Shown here: positions 9,141 through 18,232 of the stretch, one piece after another
How positions within the stretch are numbered: the first letter of the stretch is position 1
Layout: each line of letters begins with the position of its first letter
Assembly: GCA_947493695.1 (NCBI GenBank)
Contig: CANLSF010000001.1
Span: 248,001-312,000 of the forward strand
DNA from: an uncultured Kiloniellaceae bacterium
GTDB taxonomy: Bacteria > Pseudomonadota > Alphaproteobacteria > Kiloniellales > Kiloniellaceae
Reading direction: 5' to 3'
DNA length: 64,000 nucleotides
Notes under the pieces: generated by a model
What the model was told of the DNA's origin: nothing
Database searches by the model: none
The model's input: the letters and a program-made list of their open reading frames with translations, nothing else
Made by a program: the position numbers and the translations under genes

Positions 9141-9536
9141 CTACTCCGGTATAACTGCCGTCGCCTCTATCTCAATCTTGGCCCGGTCTTCCATGAGACC
9201 GGTCACCTGGACCACGGCCATCGCGGGATAGTTTCTTCCAAAGACATCCCGATAGACGGCCCCGACTTCGCGCAAGCGTGAGAGGTATTCTTGCTTGTCG
9301 GTGATGTACCAGGTCAGACGCACCAGATGTTCCGGTCCGGCATCCGCCTCATTCAGAATTGCCAGGATGTTGCGCAGAACCATTTCGAACTGATCCACGA
9401 AGTCATCTGATTCAAAGACCTGATCACCATTCCAGCCTATCTGTCCGCCGACAAAGATCGTGCGTCCACTGGCGGCAATGCCGTTGGCATAACCGCTGGG
9501 CGTTTTCCAGTTCTCTGGGTGAAGGACTTCATGCAT
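9141..9536 (-). CDS. RidA-family enamine/imine deaminase
   Basis: A 131-aa RidA/YER057c/UK114-family protein of normal length. It has the FVGGQIGWNG strand and a VVQVTGLMEDRAKIEIEATAVIP C-terminus. The Arg that binds the substrate carboxylate in active RidA proteins may be the one in MEDRAKIEIE. It is the last gene of the anthranilate-type operon. The ring product of 2-aminobenzoyl-CoA monooxygenase/reductase keeps an enamine nitrogen, so a dedicated enamine/imine hydrolase is chemically sensible here; this role is inference. The preceding thioesterase gene ends 24 nt upstream. Confidence 0.92.
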   Translation of the reverse strand: MHEVLHPENWKTPSGYANGIAASGRTIFVGGQIGWNGDQVFESDDFVDQFEMVLRNILAILNEADAGPEHLVRLTWYITDKQEYLSRLREVGAVYRDVFGRNYPAMAVVQVTGLMEDRAKIEIEATAVIPE

Positions 9537-9560
9537 GGCTGTACCTGTTGATATCCGTCA

Positions 9561-9983
9561 TCAAACGGAAGGTTGAACTAGAAATTTCTCGATTTTTGCC
9601 CGTAAGTCATCCGGCCAGGGTTCCGACCTCATGCGTGCGCCGTCTATGTGCACAAGGGTTACGGTTCCCCCTATCCGCTCTTCGCCTTCACAACTGGCCT
9701 CAATCGCGCAGGTTACGCTACTACCGCCGAGCTTGGTGACGGCGAGCGAAAGCTCCAGAACTTCCCCCAAACGGCTCGGGGCTTTGAAAGAGACCTCTAA
9801 GTGCGCAGTCGGCACACCCTTTTTCCGTTCCATGACAAGTTCGGCAAAGGAACGCCCAAGACCACGTTCAAACCACTCCTCAACCACCGCGTTGAACATC
9901 TCCACATAGCGGGGATAAAAAACGATGCCTGCCGGATCGCAGTGCTGGAACATGATTTTCTGACTGGTGGTAAAGGCGGGCAC
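9561..9983 (-). CDS. 4HBT-type acyl-CoA thioesterase
   Basis: A 140-aa hot-dog-fold thioesterase with the classical 4-hydroxybenzoyl-CoA thioesterase motif HCDPAGIVFYPRYVEMF near residue 14, where the Asp is the catalytic acid/nucleophile of that family. Cytoplasmic. It starts 2 nt after the stop of the LivF-like ATPase, so it is co-transcribed with the transporter and CoA-pathway genes. Likely roles are recovering CoA from dead-end aminobenzoyl- or alicyclic-CoA esters, or releasing a ring-opened acid. Confidence 0.92.
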   Translation of the reverse strand: MPAFTTSQKIMFQHCDPAGIVFYPRYVEMFNAVVEEWFERGLGRSFAELVMERKKGVPTAHLEVSFKAPSRLGEVLELSLAVTKLGGSSVTCAIEASCEGEERIGGTVTLVHIDGARMRSEPWPDDLRAKIEKFLVQPSV

Positions 9984-9985
9984 GC

Positions 9986-10678
9986 TCAGACTCCCAAGTA
10001 GCGGTTTTGCAGTTCGGTGTCGGCAGCAAGCGCGTCAGGAGATCCGCTCCAGACCGAGCGGCCCTTTTCAAGGACGACACAGGAAGATGCAAGCGGCAAA
10101 AGGTCCTTAAGATTCTTATCGACGATCAGGATGGATAAACCCTCTCGCTTAAGAGACCTGATAGAGGTCCAGATTTCCTGCCGGATCAAAGGGGCCAATC
10201 CTTCGGTCGCTTCATCCAGGATCAGAAGTTTCGGGTTGGTCATCAATGCCCGACCGATGGCCAGCATCTGTTGCTCACCCCCCGACAGAGTGTTGGCCGA
10301 CTGTTCAGCCCGCTCGCCGAGCCTCGGGAACAGGTCATAAACCCCCTGCAGGCTCCAATCACCGTCGCGCGCGGTTGCAATCAGATTCTCCCGCACAGAG
10401 AGATTTGCAAAGATCCGGCGGCCCTCCGGCACCAACCCCAAACCCAGGCGCGCAACGCGGAAGGCCTTTTGACTGGCAAGGTCCTTTCCGTCGAAAACAA
10501 TGCGTCCCCTGGTCGGCGGCGTTAAGCGGCAGATCGAACGGATCGTTGTCGTCTTCCCCATGCCGTTGCGGCCCAGCAACGCCACCATCTCGCCTTCGTT
10601 CAGCGAAAGATCAACACCAAACAGCGCCTGACTTGGGCCGTAGTGGGTCTCGATGCCTTCAACGCGCAGCATAGTCAT
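9986..10678 (-). CDS. Branched-chain-amino-acid-type ABC transporter ATPase, LivF-like
   Basis: A 230-aa ATPase with Walker A GRNGMGKTT, signature LSGGEQQM, Walker B LLILDEATEGLAPLI and the short LivF C-terminus (NRYLGV). It pairs with the LivG-like ATPase whose stop overlaps its ATG by 4 nt. In aromatic-degradation clusters these HAAT-type importers commonly carry aromatic acids rather than leucine. Given the CoA ligase and monooxygenase in the same operon, 2-aminobenzoate or a related aromatic acid is the likely cargo. Confidence 0.94.
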   Translation of the reverse strand: MTMLRVEGIETHYGPSQALFGVDLSLNEGEMVALLGRNGMGKTTTIRSICRLTPPTRGRIVFDGKDLASQKAFRVARLGLGLVPEGRRIFANLSVRENLIATARDGDWSLQGVYDLFPRLGERAEQSANTLSGGEQQMLAIGRALMTNPKLLILDEATEGLAPLIRQEIWTSIRSLKREGLSILIVDKNLKDLLPLASSCVVLEKGRSVWSGSPDALAADTELQNRYLGV

Positions 10679-11418
10679 TCCCCCAGATAGGCATCGCGAA
10701 CCTCCTGCGACGCCCGGATGTCCGCAACACTGCCTGACGCAATCACACGTCCGTAAACCAACACGGAAATTCGGTCGGCAAGCCGAAAGACCGCATCCAT
10801 ATCGTGTTCGACCAGTAGCATTGCCACATCCTGCCGCAAGCTGATCAGGACCTCGGTCATACGTTGTGAGTCTTCGCCGCCCAGCCCCGCCATGGGCTCA
10901 TCAAGCAGCAGAACCTTTGGTTCCAGCGCCAGTGCCACCGCCAATTCAAGCTGCCGCCGCTCTCCGTGGGATAAAGCCGTTACCGGCAAATGTGCGCGCT
11001 CCGCCAGCCCGACCCGCTCGAGCTGCGCCATGGCCGGCTCGATCAAAGACCGATCTCCGCGCACAGGACGCCAGAAGCGGAAGGTCGAATGCTGACGCGC
11101 CTGCACCGCCAGCATGACGTTGCGTAGAGCGGAAAATGCCATGGCAAGAGAAGACACCTGGAAGGTTCGCCCTAATCCCAGCTGTGCACGCTTGGGAACC
11201 GAATGTCCGGTGATATCCTTGTCCAAAAATCGAACCGAACCCGCATTCGGCTTAAGTGTCCCGGCAATCTGCGCGATCAGCGTGGACTTGCCCGCACCAT
11301 TCGGTCCGATCAGGGCATGGATCGAAGCAGGCGCAACATCGAGCGAGACATCGTCGGTGGCCCGCAAAGCGCCAAAAGACTTCTGCAAACCGTCTAGGAC
11401 AAGAAGCGGTTCAGTCAT
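10675..11418 (-). CDS. Branched-chain-amino-acid-type ABC transporter ATPase, LivG-like
   Basis: A 247-aa ATPase. Walker A is GPNGAGKST, the signature LSHGERRQLE replaces the usual LSGG with LSHG as is common in LivG proteins, and Walker B is KVLLLDEPMAGLGGED. The C-terminus (VRDAYLGE) is typical of the LivG family. Its start overlaps the LivM-like stop by 8 nt and its stop overlaps the LivF-like start, so the transporter genes are translated as a coupled set. Confidence 0.94.
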   Translation of the reverse strand: MTEPLLVLDGLQKSFGALRATDDVSLDVAPASIHALIGPNGAGKSTLIAQIAGTLKPNAGSVRFLDKDITGHSVPKRAQLGLGRTFQVSSLAMAFSALRNVMLAVQARQHSTFRFWRPVRGDRSLIEPAMAQLERVGLAERAHLPVTALSHGERRQLELAVALALEPKVLLLDEPMAGLGGEDSQRMTEVLISLRQDVAMLLVEHDMDAVFRLADRISVLVYGRVIASGSVADIRASQEVRDAYLGE

Positions 11419-12400
11419 GACGCGCCTTTCCCGCCAGCAGGCCGATCACACCGCCCCGGGCGAAAAGCACAACCCCTAGCAGGATTATGCCCAGAAAGAG
11501 CTGCCATCGCTCGGTATAGCCACCAATGACCGTCTCAAGGACGATAAAGAGCGCCGCGCCAACAATGGGGCCATAGAAGCGCCCGACACCACCCAGGATC
11601 ACGAAGATCATGATCTCGCCGGAGAGGTGCCAGGAGAGAATGGAAGGGCTGACGAAACCGTTCAACTCAACGAAGAGCGCGCCAGCCAGACCGGTGATCA
11701 TCGCGGAGAAGACGAAGGCCGTGAGTTTGACCGGATAGGGCGCGATCCCGATCGCCGACAAGCGGGTTTCGTTCTGGCGCGCACATTCCAGCGCTGCCCC
11801 GAAGCGCGATCCGACAATGCGGACGGAGAGGAATATCGCCAGAAGCAAGAGAGCATAGCAGACGAAGAAGAAAGTGAGATCGTCCGACATATCCAGCCCA
11901 GGCAAGCTGCTGCGCAGATAGAGCGGCAAACCGTCTTCGCCGTTATAGGTCGGCAGAGAAATCGCCAGATAGTAAATCATCTGCGCAAAGGCGAGCGTAA
12001 TCATGATGAAGTACACACCAGAGGTGCGCAGCGAGATCATCCCGATGATGGCTGCAACTGCGCCGGACAGCAGAATCGCGGCAAACCAGAGCGTGAGGGT
12101 AGCGTCACTGCCGTCAATGGTTACAGGCCAATTCAGAAAGACCGAACCTTCAAAGGCATGGTGAGAGAGTACGCCCGCGGCGTAGCCACCCAAGCCGAAG
12201 AAGGCAGCGTGACCGAAGCTCACCATACCGCCGAACCCCAGTGCCAGATTGAGACCGACTCCCGCCAATGCCAGGATCGCGACCCGGGACGCGACAGTGA
12301 TGTAATAGCTCTCGTCCATGACCCAGGCACCAAGCGGCACGGCCAGCAAGAGCAGGGCAATCCCCACGTTCAGATAGGTTTCATTGCGCATTTCAAGCAT
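11411..12400 (-). CDS. Branched-chain-amino-acid-type ABC transporter permease, LivM-like
   Basis: A 329-aa polytopic membrane protein of the LivM family. It has the conserved NLALGFGGMVSFGHAAFFGLGGYAAG stretch after the second membrane segment and the coupling region ALECARQNETRLSAIGI PYPVKL before LTAFVFSAMITGLAGAL. It forms the channel with the LivH-like protein. ATG 12400 overlaps the LivH-like stop by 8 nt. Confidence 0.94.
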   Translation of the reverse strand: MLEMRNETYLNVGIALLLLAVPLGAWVMDESYYITVASRVAILALAGVGLNLALGFGGMVSFGHAAFFGLGGYAAGVLSHHAFEGSVFLNWPVTIDGSDATLTLWFAAILLSGAVAAIIGMISLRTSGVYFIMITLAFAQMIYYLAISLPTYNGEDGLPLYLRSSLPGLDMSDDLTFFFVCYALLLLAIFLSVRIVGSRFGAALECARQNETRLSAIGIAPYPVKLTAFVFSAMITGLAGALFVELNGFVSPSILSWHLSGEIMIFVILGGVGRFYGPIVGAALFIVLETVIGGYTERWQLFLGIILLGVVLFARGGVIGLLAGKARHD

Positions 12401-13313
12401 TGACCGGGAAGAGTCCTTTGGGCCGCCATGCCAGGACGATGGCCATCAGCAGATAGATCGCCATGGACGCCATCGCCGCGCCGTAGCCGTTCGCTTCGGC
12501 GGGCGGCAGAGCCAGGGCAAAGAGTTTGTGAAGAAAGGCACGGCCCAGTGTATCGACCAGCCCGACCAGGATTGCCCCAATCAACGCTCCTTTGATCGAA
12601 CCGATACCGCCGATTACGATGACAACGAAAGCGAGGATCAGAACCGGTTCACCCATACCCACCTCGACCGACTGCAGGGCCCCGACCAGCGCTCCTGCAA
12701 GGCCCGCCAACATGGCCCCAATTGCGAAGACCAGCGTGTAAAGCGTGTTGATATCGACACCGAGCGCACCGATCATCTCTCGATCTGATTCACCTGCCCG
12801 GATCTGCATGCCAAGCCGCGTACGCGAGATCAGAAGGTAGAGGCCGACCGCCGTCGCAATTCCGAAGCCGATGATCACCAGCCGGTAAAGGGGATAACCG
12901 CCCCCACCCGGCAAGGGCACAGAGGTCGCCAGACCGGCTGGAATGTCCAGATACAGTGGCTGCGCTCCAAAGACCCAGCGTGTGCCCTCGTTAAAGATCA
13001 GAATGAGACTGAAGGTCGCCAGAACCTGGTCCAGATGATCACGGTCGTAGAGTCGCCGCATCACCAGCATCTCAATAACTGCGCCCGCCGCCGCTGCCGC
13101 AACAAGACCGGCGCCAAGACCAACCCAGAACGAACCGGTCTCACCCGCCACCCAGGCACAAAAGAAAGCGCCCACCATATAGAGCGAGCCATGCGCCAGA
13201 TTGATCAGGCCCATCACGCCGAATACCAGTGTCAATCCCGCCGCCATGACGAAAAGCATGACACCGAGCTGGAGGCTGTTCAGAAGCTGCTCGAAGATGA
13301 AGGCAGCAGACAT
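12393..13313 (-). CDS. Branched-chain-amino-acid-type ABC transporter permease, LivH-like
   Basis: A 306-aa permease with the LivH motifs GLTLVFGVMGLINLAHGSLYMVGAF near the N-terminus and the coupling loop GMQIRAGESDREMIGALGVD. I use ATG 13313, with AAGGAA about 8 nt upstream, rather than the TTG one codon earlier. A GC-rich hairpin lies between this gene and the binding-protein gene, a common way to keep binding protein in excess over permease. Confidence 0.94.
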   Translation of the reverse strand: MSAAFIFEQLLNSLQLGVMLFVMAAGLTLVFGVMGLINLAHGSLYMVGAFFCAWVAGETGSFWVGLGAGLVAAAAAGAVIEMLVMRRLYDRDHLDQVLATFSLILIFNEGTRWVFGAQPLYLDIPAGLATSVPLPGGGGYPLYRLVIIGFGIATAVGLYLLISRTRLGMQIRAGESDREMIGALGVDINTLYTLVFAIGAMLAGLAGALVGALQSVEVGMGEPVLILAFVVIVIGGIGSIKGALIGAILVGLVDTLGRAFLHKLFALALPPAEANGYGAAMASMAIYLLMAIVLAWRPKGLFPVNA

Positions 13314-13363
13314 CAACGCATTTCCTTAAGCGCAAAAAGACAAAGGGCGAGGTAAGGTGGAGG

Positions 13364-13393
13364 GCGGACCGCGCAAAACGCTACGCGGCCCGC
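13364..13393 (-). terminator. Intergenic hairpin after the aromatic-type binding-protein gene
   Basis: On the minus strand GCGGGCCGCG pairs with CGCGGTCCGC (10 bp including one G-U) across a 10-nt loop. There is no downstream U-run, so a stabilising or attenuating stem between the binding-protein and permease genes is more likely than a full terminator. Confidence 0.5.
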
Positions 13394-13406
13394 AATTTTT
13401 CTTCGG

Positions 13407-14561
13407 TTACATCGAACACTGGGATGCATAGGCATCCGCATGATCTTTCAGGCCGACGCCAACGATTTTATTGGTAAGAACGTCGCCTTCCTTGATCACT
13501 TCACGCACATAGATGTCCTGAATAGGGTGGTTGTTCGAACCGAACTTGAAAGCACCACGCACAGAATCAAACTCCGCCGCTTTCAGTGCCGCACGGAACG
13601 CATCCGCATCGCCAACGCCTCCAGCTTTCTCCAGAGCGGATGCAATCAGACGTGCGGCATCATAGCCCTGACTGGCGTAGAGTGACGGCAGTCGTCCATA
13701 TTCGCTCTGGAAGTCGGCGACAAACGCCTTGTTCGCGGCATTGTCGATGTCCTTGTTCCACTGAGAGGAATTCTTGACCCCCAGGGCAGCATCGCCAACG
13801 GCCTTCAGAATACCCTGATCGAAAGAAAAGGCCGGACCAAAGACCGGTGCGTCGATACCGGACTGGGCATACTGCTTCATGAAGGCAATGCCCATACCGC
13901 CAGGCAAGAAGAAGAAGACCGAGTCAGGTTTGGCTTCACGGATCGCAGCCAGTTCAGCCGCATAGTCTTTCTGACCCAGTTTGGTGAAGGTTTCACCGGC
14001 CAGTTCACCCTTATAGAAGCGCTTGAAGCCGGTGAGCGCATCCTTACCTGCGGGGTAGTTCGGTGCCAGGATGTAAGCGTTTTTCATACCCTGACTGGAA
14101 ACATGCGCGCCCATTGCTTCGTGCAGATTATCGTTCTGCCAGGCCACGTTGAAGTAGTTCTCGTTGCAGAGCTTGCCGGCCAACTGCGATGGTCCTGCGT
14201 TGGGGCTGATGTAGAAGGTGCCGCCTTTAACTGCAGAAGGCACAACCGCCAGTGCCAGGTTCGACCAGACGATACCGGTCAGAATATCGACCTTATCGCG
14301 CTTGATGAACTTGTCGGCGATCTGCTTGGCTTTGTCCGGCTTACGCGCATCGTCCTCGATCATAACCTCGACATCCTGGCCGCCGAGCTTGCCTCCACCC
14401 TGCTTGACCGCAAGCGCGAAGCCGTCGCGGATATCGATACCAAGGCTGGACCCGCCACCCGAAAGCGTTGTGATCATGCCGATTTTTACATTCTCCGCCT
14501 GCGCAAGGGCAGGCATGGAAACACTGGCCGCCAATGCCAGTGCGAGTAGCTTTCTCTTCAT
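13407..14561 (-). CDS. Periplasmic substrate-binding protein, LivK/HAAT type
   Basis: A 384-aa type-I periplasmic binding protein. A Sec signal peptide is clear (MKRKLLALALAASVSMPALAQA, cleavage near residue 22), followed by ENVKIGMITTLSGGGSSLG, the first strand of the Peripla_BP_6 fold. The IRDGFALAVKQGGGKLGG segment is typical of binding proteins for aromatic acids and branched-chain amino acids. It lies between the CoA ligase (27 nt upstream) and the LivHMGF genes, so it is the receptor of that importer. The ligand is predicted, from context only, to be 2-aminobenzoate or a similar aromatic acid. Confidence 0.94.
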   Translation of the reverse strand: MKRKLLALALAASVSMPALAQAENVKIGMITTLSGGGSSLGIDIRDGFALAVKQGGGKLGGQDVEVMIEDDARKPDKAKQIADKFIKRDKVDILTGIVWSNLALAVVPSAVKGGTFYISPNAGPSQLAGKLCNENYFNVAWQNDNLHEAMGAHVSSQGMKNAYILAPNYPAGKDALTGFKRFYKGELAGETFTKLGQKDYAAELAAIREAKPDSVFFFLPGGMGIAFMKQYAQSGIDAPVFGPAFSFDQGILKAVGDAALGVKNSSQWNKDIDNAANKAFVADFQSEYGRLPSLYASQGYDAARLIASALEKAGGVGDADAFRAALKAAEFDSVRGAFKFGSNNHPIQDIYVREVIKEGDVLTNKIVGVGLKDHADAYASQCSM

Positions 14562-14588
14562 TGCAAATGTCTCCCGTTGTAAGCCCTG

Positions 14589-16223
14589 TTAGTCGGCCTT
14601 TTCGGCCTTGAGTTTAAAACGCTGCACTTTCCCTGTTGGTGTTTTCGGCAGCGCTTTGGTGAATAGGATAGATCTCGGATATTTATAGGGTGCAATCACG
14701 GATTTAACGTGATCCTGCAGATGCTTGATCAGCGCCGCGTCACCGTCAACTGATTCGCGCAAGACAATATGTGCCTGAACGACCGTCCCGCGATCCGGAT
14801 CATCTGCTCCAATAACAGCACACTCGGCCACATCAGGATGGGTCAGAAGCGCGTCTTCCACCTCCGGTCCCGCAATGTTGTAGCCTGAGGACACGATCAT
14901 ATCGTCGGCGCGAGCTGCAAAGTGGAAGTAGCCCTCGGCGTCCTGGCTGAAAGCATCGCCCGTCAAATTCCAGCCATTGCGCACATAGGAGGTTTGCCGG
15001 TCACCACCAAGGTATCGGCATCCGGTGGGGCCGCGAATCGCAAGTTTCCCAACCTCGCCAGCAGGCAGCGGTGTCATATTGTCATCGACGATAATCGCTT
15101 CATAACCCGGCACCGGCTTACCGGTTGCTCCAGGCAGAATGTCGCCTGGGCGATTGCTGATAAAGATATGCAGCAGCTCGGTCGCGCCGATCCCATCCAG
15201 AATGGGAACACCCGTCGCTGCGGTCCAGGCGTCGAACGTCGCCTTCGGCAGGGTTTCACCGGCGGAAACCGCAAGACGAAGTGAGGAGAGATCTCCCCGG
15301 CCCTCCGCGACCTCGGCCATCATGACCCGATAAGCGGTCGGTGCCGTAAAGCAAATGGTGGCGCCAAGCTCTCCAATCGTCTTGAGCAAATTGGCCGGAC
15401 GGCCATCCTCGACCAGAACCGCTGTCGCCCCGAAGCGCAGCGGAAAGACCGCCAGACCGCCAAGTCCGAAAGTAAAAGCCAGAGGCGGCGAGCCGATAAA
15501 GACATCCTCAGGGGTCGGTTCCAGGACCGAACGGGCGTAACCGTCGGCAATCGCCAGGATATCCCGATGGAAATGCATCGTTGCCTTGGGAGCCCCGGTG
15601 CTTCCTGAGGTAAAACCCAGGAGCGCAACATCGTCACAACCGGTTTTCACCGCGTCGAAGTCTTCGGGTTTCTCCGCCATACGCGCCTCAAGATCGTCTT
15701 GGCGTGCGCTGGTTCCGTCGAAAGTCAGTATCTTTTTCAAAAAGGCACTGGAAGCGGCGCAGGTGTCCAGCTCATCTTTCAGACGCTGATCGCAGAGCGC
15801 GAAACCAATCTCAGCCTTATCGACAATCTTGGTCAGTTCACCGGCACGGAGCATCGGCATGGAGTTGACCACCACCGCCCCGGCTTTGGTCGCACCGAGC
15901 CAGGCCGCAACCATGCGCGGATTGTTGGCGGAGCGGATAAGAACCCGATTGCCCGGAACGATGCCCAGATCTTCGACCAGCACCAGCGCAATCCGGTTGC
16001 TCTCGATTGCCAGTTCCCGATAGGTGAAACGCTCACCATCGCCTCGCAACGCAATGCGATCACCCAATCCCTTCGCGACCAAACCATCGGTCAGTTCGAC
16101 CGCCGCATTGATGTATTCGGGATATTGGAACTCCGGCCGGTCGAGCAGAATCTCAGGCCAGTTTCCCAACCCCGGAAGATGCTCCCGGCTATAGCTGTCT
16201 TTATGCGCGGACGGCCCCAACAT
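14589..16223 (-). CDS. abmG: Aryl-CoA ligase, 2-aminobenzoate-CoA ligase type
   Basis: A 544-aa member of the acyl-adenylate-forming superfamily. It has the AMP/ATP motif LGFTSGSTGAPKATMH, a GIGATELLHIF segment that shapes the acyl pocket, and the C-terminal catalytic Lys in KTPTGKVQRFKL. The N-terminus (HKDSYSREHLPGLGNWPEILLD and YPEYINAAVELTD) resembles what I remember of 2-aminobenzoate- and benzoate-CoA ligases. It would activate anthranilate to 2-aminobenzoyl-CoA, the substrate of the fused monooxygenase/reductase in this operon. Benzoate or salicylate specificity cannot be excluded by reading. It starts 2 nt after the acyl-CoA dehydrogenase stop. Confidence 0.85.
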   Translation of the reverse strand: MLGPSAHKDSYSREHLPGLGNWPEILLDRPEFQYPEYINAAVELTDGLVAKGLGDRIALRGDGERFTYRELAIESNRIALVLVEDLGIVPGNRVLIRSANNPRMVAAWLGATKAGAVVVNSMPMLRAGELTKIVDKAEIGFALCDQRLKDELDTCAASSAFLKKILTFDGTSARQDDLEARMAEKPEDFDAVKTGCDDVALLGFTSGSTGAPKATMHFHRDILAIADGYARSVLEPTPEDVFIGSPPLAFTFGLGGLAVFPLRFGATAVLVEDGRPANLLKTIGELGATICFTAPTAYRVMMAEVAEGRGDLSSLRLAVSAGETLPKATFDAWTAATGVPILDGIGATELLHIFISNRPGDILPGATGKPVPGYEAIIVDDNMTPLPAGEVGKLAIRGPTGCRYLGGDRQTSYVRNGWNLTGDAFSQDAEGYFHFAARADDMIVSSGYNIAGPEVEDALLTHPDVAECAVIGADDPDRGTVVQAHIVLRESVDGDAALIKHLQDHVKSVIAPYKYPRSILFTKALPKTPTGKVQRFKLKAEKAD

Positions 16224-16225
16224 CG

Positions 16226-17413
16226 TCAGCTTCCTCCCGTCGCCTTAAGGTCCGTCGCAGCCTCGGCCAGAGCCTGCCGCGCGATCACGACCTTCTGCAC
16301 CTCTGACGCGCCTTCATAGATCCGAAGAGCGCGGATCTCCCGATAGAGCGATTCAACGATCTGCCCACAACGCACGCCATCCCCACCGTGGATCTGCACT
16401 GCCTTGTCGATCACCGACTGGGCGGCCTCGGTAGCATAAAGCTTGGCCATTGCCGCTTCCCGCGTCACACGCGGCGCACCCTGATCCTTGGTCCAGGCGG
16501 CGCGGTAAATCAGCAGCGCCGAAGCGTCAACATCGAGTGCCATCTCCGCCAATTGCCCCTGGACGAGCTGAAGCTCAGCCAGAGGCGCTCCAAAGAGCTC
16601 GCGGTTCGCGGCCCGTATCAGCGCCTCATCCAGCGCACGTCGGGCAAAGCCCAGGGCAGCGGCACCCACGGTGGAGCGGAAGACATCCAACACGCTCATG
16701 GCAATCTTGAAGCCCTGCCCCGACATCCCGATCATCGCCGCAGCCGGCACTCGGCAATTCTTGAAGCTCAGACGCGCTAGCGGATGAGGCGCAATCACGT
16801 CAATCCGTTCGGCAATCTCCAGGCCCTCCGCATCTCCAGGAACGATGAACGCCGAAAGGCCGCGTGCGCCGGGCGCGTCACCGGTACGTGCGAAGACCAC
16901 ATAGAGGTCCGCAATCCCGCCGTTCGAGATCCAGGTCTTTTCGCCCTCCAAGATGTAACTGTTGCCGTCCTGCGTCGCCGTCATCTCGATGTTTGCCACA
17001 TCTGAGCCGGAACGCGGTTCCGATAAAGCAAAGGCCGCAATGGCATTCCCCGCCCGCGTACGCGGCAACCAGGTGGCGCGCTGCGCATCATTGCCAAAGA
17101 GTGATATCGCCCCGGCCCCGAGACCCTGCATGGCAAAAGCGAAGTCTGCCAGCCCATCGTGCCGCGCAAGTGTTTCACGAATCAGGCAGAGCTTCCGCAC
17201 ATCAATGCGCGCCTCCGGGTCGGCAGGGTTCGGCGCGGAATGCTCCAGCCATGCCCCCTGACCCAGCATCGCGACCAGTTTGCGGCAGGTCGCATCCGTA
17301 TCGCTGTGATCAAGGTCGCTCAGGTTCTTGGCTGCCCAGTCATCAAGGTCCTGCGCGAGCGTTCGATGGGGGTCATCAAAAAAGGGCCAGGACAGAAAGC
17401 TCTTGTCACTCAT
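16226..17413 (-). CDS. Acyl-CoA dehydrogenase
   Basis: A 395-aa FAD enzyme of the acyl-CoA dehydrogenase family. It has the [19 protein letters not shown] signature, the [20 protein letters not shown] beta-domain and a C-terminal [33 protein letters not shown]. The catalytic Glu is probably in the YEGASE motif, as in short-chain and glutaryl-type enzymes. It probably oxidises an alicyclic or ring-opened CoA ester made from 2-aminobenzoyl-CoA. Gaps to both neighbours are 2-3 nt, which places it firmly in the operon. Confidence 0.92.
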   Translation of the reverse strand: MSDKSFLSWPFFDDPHRTLAQDLDDWAAKNLSDLDHSDTDATCRKLVAMLGQGAWLEHSAPNPADPEARIDVRKLCLIRETLARHDGLADFAFAMQGLGAGAISLFGNDAQRATWLPRTRAGNAIAAFALSEPRSGSDVANIEMTATQDGNSYILEGEKTWISNGGIADLYVVFARTGDAPGARGLSAFIVPGDAEGLEIAERIDVIAPHPLARLSFKNCRVPAAAMIGMSGQGFKIAMSVLDVFRSTVGAAALGFARRALDEALIRAANRELFGAPLAELQLVQGQLAEMALDVDASALLIYRAAWTKDQGAPRVTREAAMAKLYATEAAQSVIDKAVQIHGGDGVRCGQIVESLYREIRALRIYEGASEVQKVVIARQALAEAATDLKATGGS

Positions 17414-17416
17414 GGC

Positions 17417-18229
17417 TCAATCCCCCTCGAAAACCGGCTTTTGCTTCTCAATGAAAGCGTCGTGGGCTCGTTTGAAGTCGCGGGTCTGCATGCAGATCGC
17501 CTGCGCCTGGGCCTCCGCCTCGATGGCCTGATCCAGGGTCATGGACCACTCCTGGTTCAGCATGGTCTTGGTCATCATGTTGCCGAAGTTAGGTCCGGCG
17601 GCGAAACGCTGCGCCAATTCAACAGCTTCGCTTTCAAGTGTGTCCGCTCCAACAAGGCGATTGAAGAAACCCCAGCGTTCGCCTTCTTCAGCTGACATCG
17701 AACGACCGGAATACAGCAGCTCGGCGGCGCGCCCCTGTCCGATCACACGCGGCAACATTGCACAGGCGCCCATATCGCATCCGGCCAGACCGACCCGGGT
17801 GAAGAGAAACGCCGTTTTGGCTTCGGGCGTCCCCAGGCGCAAATCTGAGAAGAGCGCAATCATCGCCCCGGCCCCAACACAGACACCATCCACTGCGGCG
17901 ATAATCGGTTGCGGGCAGGCCCGCATCGCCTTGACCAGATCGCCGGTCATGCGGGTGAATTCCAGCAGACCCTTCATGTCGCGATCCAGCAGCGGGCCGA
18001 TGATGTCCTTCACGTCCCCACCGGAGCAGAAATTTCCACCGTTGGAAGCGAAGACCACCGCTTTCACCTCGTCGTTGTAGACCAGATCGCGGAAGAGGTC
18101 GCGCAACTCGGCATAGGATTCGAAGGTGAGCGGATTCTTGCGGTCGGGTCGGGCCAGCGAAATCAAGCCGACGCTTCCGTCCATCCGCCAGTTAAAGTGC
18201 TTCGGTGTGAAGTCCGTCATGGCCGGCAT
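17417..18229 (-). CDS. Enoyl-CoA hydratase/isomerase family protein
   Basis: A 270-aa crotonase-fold enzyme. The oxyanion-hole segments are visible ([18 protein letters not shown] and [22 protein letters not shown]). The C-terminus ([12 protein letters not shown]) fits the normal family. In this operon it may hydrate or hydrolytically open the alicyclic 3-oxoacyl-CoA produced after the fused monooxygenase/reductase. ATG 18229 is used; a second in-frame ATG lies three codons later. The MarR gene ends 3 nt upstream. Confidence 0.92.
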   Translation of the reverse strand: MPAMTDFTPKHFNWRMDGSVGLISLARPDRKNPLTFESYAELRDLFRDLVYNDEVKAVVFASNGGNFCSGGDVKDIIGPLLDRDMKGLLEFTRMTGDLVKAMRACPQPIIAAVDGVCVGAGAMIALFSDLRLGTPEAKTAFLFTRVGLAGCDMGACAMLPRVIGQGRAAELLYSGRSMSAEEGERWGFFNRLVGADTLESEAVELAQRFAAGPNFGNMMTKTMLNQEWSMTLDQAIEAEAQAQAICMQTRDFKRAHDAFIEKQKPVFEGD

Positions 18230-18232
18230 CTC

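Noticed and set aside
14589-16223. Benzoate-CoA ligase of a box-type benzoate pathway
   Set aside because: No boxA, boxB or boxC genes are present, and the fused monooxygenase/reductase in the same operon points to 2-aminobenzoate.
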